From a virus, in IMG/VR virus record IMGVR_UViG_3300044953_000572, positions 1-60,512 of that record: a stretch of DNA of 60,512 nucleotides. One strand, written 5' to 3'. Of the stretch, positions 1 through 7,082 are shown in pieces. Made by a program: the position numbers and the translations under genes. Below the pieces are notes generated by a model, which worked only from the letters and a program-made list of their open reading frames with translations, was not told the origin of the DNA and did no database searches. Position 1 is the stretch's first letter. The number at the start of each line of letters is the position of its first letter.

Positions 1-340
1 TTTTGCCTTTCTTTTTCTTGGTTGCTTTGGCCTTGGGCTTAGCGGTCGTTTTTGTTTTACCTTTGCTTGCTGCTTTGGCTGGTTTGCTTTTCTTTGTAGC
101 CTTAGCTTTAGCGGGCGCAGCTTTCTTCACGCTCTTTTTTGGAGCTTTCGCTTTACTCGCCACCTTCCCTTTTGAAGCAGATTTTTTAGCAGGTGATTTG
201 GCCACTTTTTTCTTAGGGATAACAGCCTTTTTAGCTTGCTTAGTTACAGCTTTAACGGCTTGCTTAGCCTTTTTTAAAACTGCCTTCGCTTCTTTCTTGA
301 CGGTCTTCATTACTTTCTTAACGGGTTTTGCTTTTGCCAT
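1..340 (-). CDS. Histone H1-like Lys/Ala/Pro-rich DNA-binding protein (3' end outside window)
   Basis: Reading the minus strand from the ATG at 340 gives an uninterrupted protein to the window edge, so about 113 N-terminal residues are visible and the stop is missing. It starts MAKAKPVKKVMKTVKKEAK and continues with AKKA, KPAK and KKAAPAK repeats. Nearly every residue is K, A, P, S, T, V or Q, as in Hc1/H1-like bacterial histone-like proteins that coat DNA through disordered basic tails. A GAGGAA ribosome site lies 7 nt before the ATG. It follows traA in the same direction, 55 nt downstream. The role (compaction of plasmid or phage DNA, or masking during transfer) is inference. The plus-strand reading of this stretch is a low-complexity mirror and is not a gene. 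Confidence 0.75.
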   Translation of the reverse strand, partial: MAKAKPVKKVMKTVKKEAKAVLKKAKQAVKAVTKQAKKAVIPKKKVAKSPAKKSASKGKVASKAKAPKKSVKKAAPAKAKATKKSKPAKAASKGKTKTTAKPKAKATKKKKGK

Positions 341-395
341 TGTTTCTATTCCTCAATTTATTGATAAAATTGAGTGTAACAATACTTTTTAAATT

Positions 396-2876
396 TTACC
401 ACCCCATACCCATATCCATCCCTCTATCCTGGCTGTTGTGCATCGCTAATTCCTGCGCTATCCGCTGGCTGGTTTGATAGCCTATAGCGTCCCGTTCGAT
501 TGCTTTGTAAATCTCTTGCTCTTTGACTATTTTATTCAAACGAGTGTCGTTAAAAATCTCATGCGCAACGCTTTGAGCTTTTTTCTCTACTTCTTGCCAT
601 TGGGCCTTTTCAGCTGGATTATCACTTATAGAATATTGTTCTAAACGTTCCTTCCGTATGGAAATATCTACGTATTCTCTCAATTCGGGTATATTTTCCA
701 ACGCTAAGTATTTGGTTCTCTTGCGCGTCATACATTCAAGAAAGTCATTGTGGCTACGGAACTCTTGCTTGCTATAAAAAACTGTAGTTTCTTCTTTGTG
801 CCTAGTCATAGCTGGATAAATAGAATTGCTGTCACAATTCCTTGTGGCGTATAAAAAACTCGTACTTTCGTTTATTCCTTGAGATTTGGCGATTGTAGTA
901 GCGTAGCCGTGGTCGAAATTCTTATACACCTCAGTATCAAAAATAACTTCTCTCTTATCCTGGTCAAGCTCAACAGTCATTATTCTTCCATCAATACTCT
1001 TTACGAACCCTGCGCTGCCATTACTTACCCCTAGAACCCTATCATTCTGTAAGAACAAAATTCTATCGTTAACCGCAAAATTGTGCTTTCCTTCCTCAGC
1101 AATCATCTCATGTTCTTCAATGCTTAAGTGGTCAGAGGTTTTGTAAATCGTTTTAAATTCCTTGCCTTTACCAAGCTCGCCATTTTCTTTTAGTAGGTTC
1201 CTCGCTGTTTCATTCAATAACTGTGCGTCTTCCCTTGTGTAGGTCAGCATTATTCTAGTTTCATCAGGGTAATATTTGCGGTTTTCCTGCCATTTTTTAA
1301 TCATTGCATCTATAGCCATCTCTTTAGTTTCAAACGCCAGAATACATCCATGTTCGTCATAACGTCTTAACGCATCAGCAGTATCACCTCGACCAAACGC
1401 CTTGGTGGCTTCCTGCTGCCAAATTTGTGTTTGTCTGCGAATTTCACTCAAGTTCATTGTGGAAAACCGCTCGGATATTGCCCTAAACGGACTACCAGCC
1501 TCAATGGCTTGTAATTGCTCAGTATCTCCAATAAACACTACCTTAGCCTCTGCTTGTTCAACTTCTTTCAATATCCTAGCCACTTGTCTTGAGCCTAACA
1601 TCCCCGCTTCATCAATTACTAGCACAGTGTCCTTGGTAAGTTTTTCCTCTCCCTTGTCCCAATAACTCATACGACTAGCGAGCGTTCTACTTTCAATACC
1701 GCTGCTCGCTTGTAATCCTGATGCTGCGATACCCGACAGCGTAACGCCTTCAACTCGATAGCCCGACTGCTCCCATACGTCACGAGCAGCACCCAATAAA
1801 TAGCTTTTACCACTTCCTGCGTAACCGATAACGCATTTCATGTCGCCTGTGTCGATGAGATGGTTTAATACTTCTCGCTGCTCATCTGAAAGCGGTCTAG
1901 TTACTTTGACCTCTTTAACAGTATGACCTTTTCGCATATCAAGCTCATTTGCTTTAGTTAGCATTTCAATTTCTAAATCAAGCATACGCTTGCTGGTGAA
2001 GCTGGCGTTTTTTCCAAAAATTTCTACCAGCTCTTTGCTATCTCGAATGGCTTCGTAGACGTCAAAATATTGTGTTTCATGGACTGAGTGGCGCTTAGCG
2101 AAAGCATGGATATCTTTTTCTGAAAATGTCGATTGATTCCGAGTGAGCGCTTTAATCGCTATGGACGGGTCAGCTAGAATGCGCTCGGCATTGTCTCTGG
2201 CTATCCTTTCGTGCTCGGCTTTTCTTCGGTCATTGAACTTGTAGTTCTCATTTCCTCGTCTGACCTGCGGTTCTAAAGCGATACCCTGCTCGGCTAAGCT
2301 CAGATGCGTGATTCTTTCACGATGTCCGTTAAGAGATAGAGCCTCGTTAGCGTAGCTAGCCCATTCAGCCCGCCAGTCTTGTAACAAGTCTTTTGAGTTC
2401 CAGGTGCGGTTCTTTAAGCCGAACCCTTGCTCGGAGACTTCCCTTAGAGTAAGAAGCACATGAACATGGGATAGAGCAGAGCCATCAGAAGTATACTTGG
2501 TATGGATAGCTAAATCAGCAACCATACCCTTAGCGACAAACATTTCCTTAACAAATTTTTCCGCAAGCTCGATGTTCTGTTGGGTGGTTAGCTCTTTGGG
2601 CAAATCAAAGTTAACGTCTCGGCATAGTTGGGCATCGGTTCGCTTCTCAAATTGCTCAACGTAGTTCCATAAAGCTTGCCTGTCCTTCATCCAACTTGGA
2701 GCGGATTCAGGCAGCATGATTGTCTTGTGGGTTACGTCATCCTTGTGACGAAAGTCATACCGCTTGCCCGTTCTGAAATCGATTAACTTTTCACCTGAAC
2801 GATAGGCGGCAGCAGCAACGGAACTGCGTCCCGCTGAACGCTTAACGATGTCTACGCTAAAGTGATAATTTGCCAT
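396..2876 (-). CDS. traA: TraA-type relaxase-helicase (MobQ family)
   Basis: Conjugative relaxase that should nick oriT, stay covalently bound to the 5' end and unwind the strand for transfer. Residues 1-225 match the MobA/MobL fold: MANYHFSVDIVKRSAGRSSV opening, an AAYRSGE motif, and an SHVHVLL metal-binding histidine motif near residue 137. A RecD/TraI-like helicase follows, with Walker A GYAGSGKS near 352 and Walker B VLVIDEAG near 417. At 826 aa it is shorter than Ti-plasmid TraA (about 1100 aa), mainly at the C-terminus. The start is set by AGGA 9 nt upstream. The gene-free block immediately upstream is the natural place for its oriT. Family assignment is firm; activity is inferred. Confidence 0.93.
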   Translation of the reverse strand: MANYHFSVDIVKRSAGRSSVAAAAYRSGEKLIDFRTGKRYDFRHKDDVTHKTIMLPESAPSWMKDRQALWNYVEQFEKRTDAQLCRDVNFDLPKELTTQQNIELAEKFVKEMFVAKGMVADLAIHTKYTSDGSALSHVHVLLTLREVSEQGFGLKNRTWNSKDLLQDWRAEWASYANEALSLNGHRERITHLSLAEQGIALEPQVRRGNENYKFNDRRKAEHERIARDNAERILADPSIAIKALTRNQSTFSEKDIHAFAKRHSVHETQYFDVYEAIRDSKELVEIFGKNASFTSKRMLDLEIEMLTKANELDMRKGHTVKEVKVTRPLSDEQREVLNHLIDTGDMKCVIGYAGSGKSYLLGAARDVWEQSGYRVEGVTLSGIAASGLQASSGIESRTLASRMSYWDKGEEKLTKDTVLVIDEAGMLGSRQVARILKEVEQAEAKVVFIGDTEQLQAIEAGSPFRAISERFSTMNLSEIRRQTQIWQQEATKAFGRGDTADALRRYDEHGCILAFETKEMAIDAMIKKWQENRKYYPDETRIMLTYTREDAQLLNETARNLLKENGELGKGKEFKTIYKTSDHLSIEEHEMIAEEGKHNFAVNDRILFLQNDRVLGVSNGSAGFVKSIDGRIMTVELDQDKREVIFDTEVYKNFDHGYATTIAKSQGINESTSFLYATRNCDSNSIYPAMTRHKEETTVFYSKQEFRSHNDFLECMTRKRTKYLALENIPELREYVDISIRKERLEQYSISDNPAEKAQWQEVEKKAQSVAHEIFNDTRLNKIVKEQEIYKAIERDAIGYQTSQRIAQELAMHNSQDRGMDMGMGW

Positions 2877-3072
2877 TCATCTTTCCTGGAATTAGTCGTA
2901 CGGCTGGGAATGCCTGGTTGTGGACGGCTCTGTGAGGCGCATGGAAAAACTGATGGACAAAGCCATTGATAAACTGTTTCTTTGCTTCGCAAAACAAACC
3001 AGCTTCCCAACAGTTTGACCACGAGCTTTACCACGCTCCGACCACAACGTTTGACAACAATTAACACAATGC

Positions 3073-3097
3073 GTCCCCGCTTGAGAGGGGCGGGGAC
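3073..3097. repeat. Perfect 8-bp inverted repeat in oriT candidate
   Basis: GTCCCCGC (3073-3080) and GCGGGGAC (3090-3097) are exact reverse complements with a 9-nt loop. It is the most GC-rich stem in the region. There is no T-tract on the plus side, so it is unlikely to be a simple terminator. It may be the relaxase recognition hairpin. Confidence 0.6.
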
Positions 3098-3140
3098 GGG
3101 CTGCACTAACTTTGAATTGCGCAAATTCTTATCTCCCTGA

Positions 3141-3177
3141 GCCAACGATTTGTTGTTGGCAGTTGGCAGGAGCCAAC
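3141..3177. repeat. Four GCCAAC/GTTGGC half-sites
   Basis: GCCAAC 3141-3146, GTTGGC 3155-3160, GTTGGC 3162-3167 and GCCAAC 3172-3177 form alternating inverted and direct repeats. This pattern suits a dimeric DNA-binding protein such as a relaxosome accessory RHH factor. The RHH gene at 3997-4173 is a possible partner (inference). Confidence 0.5.
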
Positions 3178-3409
3178 GTGCCAATCCGCGACAAGGTCGC
3201 TACCAGTCCTTCCATCATGTCGGTCAACAGGAGTTAGACCCACAACGATGAAAGGACAATTAACGCGCTTATACATTGCTTCGCAACGTGGCGCTTTCTT
3301 GAATGTCGATGTAATACAGGATGCGTGTCAACAGCTTGAATAAAAATTATTAAAGACGTGAATGTGAATATGGAATTTAAGAAAGAAGGAATGTGATCTA
3401 GGAAATTGA

Positions 3410-3700
3410 CTAATTATTATCTAAATGCCCAGAAGCATATCGATGCAAAACGCTAGCTATCATAGTTTGATATGGCATCCCTTCATGAGCAGCCTTTTGC
3501 TTTATAAGGTCTAAATCGGTTTCTGAAATTCTAATATTAATTCTTTGCTTTTTAAGCAGATAATTGTTAGCGGCTTTTTTAGCCTTGGCTTGCTCTGCTT
3601 TTAAATTTTTAATGCTTCTCCATTCTCCCCGGTCGATGGAATCTGATATCGCCTGTTCTTCTTTATTAAGACTGAATGTCACCTGCCGTTTGTTATTCAT
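3410..3700 (-). CDS. CopG/BrnA-like antitoxin
   Basis: A 96-aa protein whose second half (QRINIRISETDLDLIKQKAA then GMPYQTMIASVLHRY) is the typical ribbon-helix-helix form of antitoxins paired with BrnT-type toxins. The basic N-terminal half probably contacts the toxin. It overlaps the toxin gene upstream by 8 nt, in the toxin-first order known for brnTA, and has an AAGGAG site 7 nt before ATG. Expected to bind its own promoter and neutralise the toxin. The family is clear; the exact subfamily is not. Confidence 0.85.
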   Translation of the reverse strand: MNNKRQVTFSLNKEEQAISDSIDRGEWRSIKNLKAEQAKAKKAANNYLLKKQRINIRISETDLDLIKQKAAHEGMPYQTMIASVLHRYASGHLDNN

Positions 3701-3992
3701 CTACTGTCTCCTTTTCTTTAAGATACTTCTTAGTAAACTTTCTGTTGGGGAAAATGGTTTTAAGAAATATTTTGTTTTCTGATTCGACAAATGGAACTAA
3801 GTAAATATAATTATTTAGCTCGATCACATAAATTTTTTGATGCCCATATTTGTTACTGTTTGGATGCTCTAACACATCTAATGGGCCTTGCTTATCTAAA
3901 GCAGCTATAACCATTTCAAAGCTGACATGCCTAGTTTTAATAAGTTCCGCATTCTTATCTGGGTCAAAGCTATAAATAGGGTTACGCCTCAT
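3693..3992 (-). CDS. BrnT-like toxin
   Basis: A 99-aa protein with the BrnT/RelE-fold opening: FDPDKN near residue 9, then HVSFEMV near 22, and a mixed alpha/beta body ending in a basic tail. BrnT proteins are ribosome-dependent RNases inhibited by a CopG-like partner, and that partner follows directly. No strong ribosome site is visible; the ATG lies 4 nt after the stop of the small RHH gene, so translation may be coupled. As part of the virD4 transcription unit it could act in plasmid addiction. Confidence 0.8.
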   Translation of the reverse strand: MRRNPIYSFDPDKNAELIKTRHVSFEMVIAALDKQGPLDVLEHPNSNKYGHQKIYVIELNNYIYLVPFVESENKIFLKTIFPNRKFTKKYLKEKETVDE

Positions 3993-3996
3993 TAAG

Positions 3997-4173
3997 CTAA
4001 TGGTGGCGCATTATGTGCCTTTTGTCAACAAGCTTCTTTAGTAAATACCTTTCCCGGTCCCTAAAATATCGCTCAATAGCCTTACGTGCATAATAACTTT
4101 TGCTTTTCCCCGTTTGATTGGCCAAGGTTTGAAGTCTGTGCTCTAATTCTTTGGATAACCTGACCACCAGCAT
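3997..4173 (-). CDS. Small ribbon-helix-helix protein coupled to virD4
   Basis: 58 aa, starting MLVVRLSKELEHRLQTLANQ and continuing GKSKSYYARKAIERYF. This is a classic RHH dimer fold: a beta strand with alternating R/S, then two helices. The ATG directly abuts the virD4 stop with no gap, so it is probably translationally coupled. RHH proteins of this size are either RelB/VapB-type antitoxins or relaxosome accessory factors of the TraY/MobC kind. Placement between the coupling protein and the oriT candidate favours the latter, while the adjacent BrnT toxin leaves the former open. The reading frame is secure. Confidence 0.75.
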   Translation of the reverse strand: MLVVRLSKELEHRLQTLANQTGKSKSYYARKAIERYFRDRERYLLKKLVDKRHIMRHH

Positions 4174-6129
4174 CTAACCGCCTCGATTCTCATGCAACGG
4201 ATTGCCATCCCACAGCCCCTTCCATTCCTTGCGCTCCCAGTAATTAATCCTATGGCAGATAATAGGATATTCACCACGCTTGAATGCCAGCGCGACCCTG
4301 TCGCCCAATCGTTCAATTTCATCTGGCATTAATAATTGTCTACCAGTTTCGGAAGTCGAATTGCCGCTTTGTACGGACTCTCCACCGCCTTTGAATTGTT
4401 TTTGAACACCTTCACTTTGACTGACCGAGCTAACTTCGATTGTTTGCTTGCCTAGTTTTTTCGCGATGAACTCGCTAGTCATTACCTCAGCTGCTCCAAA
4501 AAATATTGATAGCTGGCTTGAGAAAAAAGCTTCCCAGGTATGCGGATAAGTGTTTCTTAAGTCTTGTATTGTTTGAGCGGCCATCAACAGACTGACTCCA
4601 AATCCTCGTCCGTAGGTTCGTATATTGTCGATTTGTTTTAGATAACCCAAGGCTGGCATCTCATCAATGAGCATCAAAAGGTTGTGCTTTCCGATATTGC
4701 CTTTAGCGCGCATAATTTCAATGAACGTAACACCAATTAAAAGCCTTAATAATTGTTTTTGGTCGTCCAACTTTTCAGGTGGAATGCAAACAAAAAGGTC
4801 AAAGTTACCTTTCACCATTTCGGATAGTTCAAAATCAGATTCACTGGTAGCTTCTTGTATGGCCTGAGCCGCTGCAAATCGCATGGCTAAAACTGCGCTA
4901 CTCAGGATGCCTGAACGCTCTCGATGTTCAATACCTAAAAACTGATTAGCCAGATTAGCGGCCTCACCACCCGCTGCTGAATAGTCTTCCCCAACTTCTT
5001 TTAATAGCTCTAATAGTTCACCTAAAGGCTTTGAGAGAATTTTATACACACTATATAGATTGCGGTTTTGTTTTGGGAAAGTTCCAACCACATGTAAAAT
5101 AACAGTCTTAATTAGACTTGCCGCGTGAGACTGGAAATGGAACGCGGCCGCTCCGTCTTTGATATTTGCTGGGCATATTAATTCTACTAAGATTTGGGCG
5201 TCATCGACTAATTCCTTGCTACTAGCGTCTAAAAACTGCAATGGATTGATTCTAATTTTAGGCGCACCGGCAATCCCAAATGGGTCAAATGCAATAACCT
5301 CACGCCCTTTGGACTCTCTAGCTCTCCTAGTTACAGTATAGTTCTCGCCTTTGATATCGGTAACAAATACCGCACCTGGGTAGCTTAAAAGCGTTGGCAT
5401 GATTACCCCAACATTTTTACCTGAACCACTAGGAGCAACCAATATGGCATGGTCGGCTTTAATTCTAATCAGCTCGTCTCCGCCTTTCTTTTGAATGCTG
5501 GCCACCAGTTTATGAGCATCTGTAAAATCCTTCTCTTTAGGCATCGCTCCAACAACTATCCCCTCAGAATCGTTTAGCCGTTTAATTCCTTTGGCGTCTA
5601 AAAACTTAGCCGTACCAAAGTTCGTAGATTTAGGCTTAGCGGATGAAAAAGCTGAATCAAATTTAATAAGCGCTCTATTACGAACCAAACACCAGAATGC
5701 GGAAATAATGAGCATTAGCTGAACGGCGTCTATAATGAATACGCTCCAAAAGCCGTCCATGTCCATAATTAAAGACCATTGCTTGTACAGCGAGAATAAG
5801 TCGACACCTCTCTTAGTCAACAAATTAAAATAATGACCGCTCCACAGTGGGGCTATCTTGTACAAATACCAGGAATTAACCAGCATGCTTGAAACGACGG
5901 CTAACCCTTTGTCTATCTCCAGCTTGAACAACAGCATTGAGCCGAGTATTGTTAATGCTGGTACCAGATGCAATGAAGCGTACTGGACTAAAATTGGCGC
6001 GTCATTGTGATGACCTAAAAGAAAATAGTTTTTCCAAAACCAAAAATAGAAGACAGGGAATGGCAATACGCCAATCCATATCCATTTAAAACGCCACAAT
6101 AAAAATAAAATACTTTTTAATCTTGGCAT
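4174..6129 (-). CDS. virD4: VirD4/TraG-type coupling protein
   Basis: The ATPase that hands the relaxase-DNA complex to the secretion channel. The N-terminal 160 residues hold several membrane segments (WRFKWIWIGVLPFPVFYFWF region and others). Walker A APSGSGKN lies near residue 230, followed by the typical DIKGE motif. Walker B LMLIDEMPALG lies near 483 and a QTIQDL region near 515. The 651-aa length is normal. It overlaps virB11 by 13 nt and begins after a GAGACC site. The C-terminus is Ser/Gly/Gln-rich (KQFKGGGESVQSGN). Assignment is firm. Confidence 0.95.
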   Translation of the reverse strand: MPRLKSILFLLWRFKWIWIGVLPFPVFYFWFWKNYFLLGHHNDAPILVQYASLHLVPALTILGSMLLFKLEIDKGLAVVSSMLVNSWYLYKIAPLWSGHYFNLLTKRGVDLFSLYKQWSLIMDMDGFWSVFIIDAVQLMLIISAFWCLVRNRALIKFDSAFSSAKPKSTNFGTAKFLDAKGIKRLNDSEGIVVGAMPKEKDFTDAHKLVASIQKKGGDELIRIKADHAILVAPSGSGKNVGVIMPTLLSYPGAVFVTDIKGENYTVTRRARESKGREVIAFDPFGIAGAPKIRINPLQFLDASSKELVDDAQILVELICPANIKDGAAAFHFQSHAASLIKTVILHVVGTFPKQNRNLYSVYKILSKPLGELLELLKEVGEDYSAAGGEAANLANQFLGIEHRERSGILSSAVLAMRFAAAQAIQEATSESDFELSEMVKGNFDLFVCIPPEKLDDQKQLLRLLIGVTFIEIMRAKGNIGKHNLLMLIDEMPALGYLKQIDNIRTYGRGFGVSLLMAAQTIQDLRNTYPHTWEAFFSSQLSIFFGAAEVMTSEFIAKKLGKQTIEVSSVSQSEGVQKQFKGGGESVQSGNSTSETGRQLLMPDEIERLGDRVALAFKRGEYPIICHRINYWERKEWKGLWDGNPLHENRGG

Positions 6130-7082
6130 ATAAGGTCTCGTTTTCCAGTTTTAGGGTAATAAATTTCAGTAACCCGCCTCTTGCCGTTAAAATCCCTATG
6201 CAATTGCACAATCGCGTCCAATAGCCCATTTAAAAGCTGCTCTAGCTCAGATTTAGGAATATCCGTACCCGACATTAGGATGTTTTGCCGAATCGCGTCA
6301 ATAAGGGATTTAGGCGAATCGGCGTGAGCGGTGCATAAAAATCCCGCATGACCCGAGTTCAGCATCCGTAAAATTGGTAAAGCATTAGCCATGGATAGCT
6401 CACCGCACACAATCATATCTGGCCTGCTACGCATTAAATGGTCAATCATTTGCGGATATCCAATGGTAGGGTTACTTTCATTACGGCTTACCAAGTAATT
6501 AGATTTGTCATAGTGCTCAATGTTTAGTTCGTAGGTATCTTCTACGGAAAGGATGCGTCTATCTTTAGGAACATACTTTAGCAAGCAATTTAGAAAGGTT
6601 GTCTTACCGCTTGAAGTCCCGCCAGAAATAATAACGTTAGCGCCTTTCTCAATCATCGAAATCAGATTGTCTTTTTTCTCGTCCTTAAGTCCAAAGTCCT
6701 CAAGCGTTAGAGTGATTTCTCTTTTCAGCCGAATCGACACGGAAATCTTTTGTTTAACGGCATCGCCTACCATCGCCTCAAACCGATGCCCGCCTGGTAG
6801 TTCTACCGACACTCTAGGCTGTTTCTCAGGATGAAAGAAAGAGCCGTTGCCGTTAGCTAAGATGTAGCATAGATTAAGCCAATATCTAAAATCCAAATGC
6901 TTGGCATTAACGAACTTGACGCCTTCCGTAGCGGATTCTAGCCTTAGCTCTCCAGGTTTGTTAACGTTCACTTCCACTAAATTGCGAATAGTTAAATATT
7001 CAAATAGTGGCTTTAAGAACGCCAACAGCACTGGCCTGTCCTTTAATTGTTCTTCCAACTGTTGAATCAGTATTGTACCCAT
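6117..7082 (-). CDS. virB11: VirB11 traffic ATPase
   Basis: Hexameric inner-membrane-associated ATPase that switches the T4SS between pilus assembly and substrate transfer. It has an N-terminal domain (residues 1-120), Walker A SGGTSSGKTT near 152, an Asp box (RILSVEDTYEL) near 178, and a Walker B-like IVCGELS near 220. His-box-like GHAGFLCTAHADSP follows near 245. The canonical GELR is GELS here. The start is supported by GGAG 8 nt upstream, and it overlaps the preceding Cys-rich gene by 16 nt. 321 aa is the usual size. Confidence 0.95.
   Translation of the reverse strand: MGTILIQQLEEQLKDRPVLLAFLKPLFEYLTIRNLVEVNVNKPGELRLESATEGVKFVNAKHLDFRYWLNLCYILANGNGSFFHPEKQPRVSVELPGGHRFEAMVGDAVKQKISVSIRLKREITLTLEDFGLKDEKKDNLISMIEKGANVIISGGTSSGKTTFLNCLLKYVPKDRRILSVEDTYELNIEHYDKSNYLVSRNESNPTIGYPQMIDHLMRSRPDMIVCGELSMANALPILRMLNSGHAGFLCTAHADSPKSLIDAIRQNILMSGTDIPKSELEQLLNGLLDAIVQLHRDFNGKRRVTEIYYPKTGKRDLICQD

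Larger units (their letters stand above)
2877..3409. other. Gene-free palindrome-rich block, candidate oriT
   Basis: These 533 nt between the relaxase and the toxin-antitoxin genes hold no convincing ORF. They contain a perfect 8-bp inverted repeat (3073-3097), a TTGCGCAA palindrome (3117-3124) and four GCCAAC/GTTGGC half-sites (3141-3177). MobQ oriTs are usually next to the relaxase and have an inverted repeat beside the nick. The string ATGCGTCCCC at 3069-3078 loosely resembles the TGCG/CCC nick region of RSF1010-type oriTs. Position and repeats are seen; oriT function is inferred. Confidence 0.45.

Noticed and set aside
3-392. Plus-strand 129-aa hydrophobic ORF
   Set aside because: It is the mirror of a Lys/Ala/Pro-rich minus-strand gene with ATG at 340 and a ribosome site; low-complexity composition creates the open frame.
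2852-3184. 110-aa minus-strand ORF overlapping the start of traA
   Set aside because: No ribosome site or protein-like pattern; it crosses the perfect inverted repeat and the repeated half-sites, so it is treated as part of the oriT candidate.
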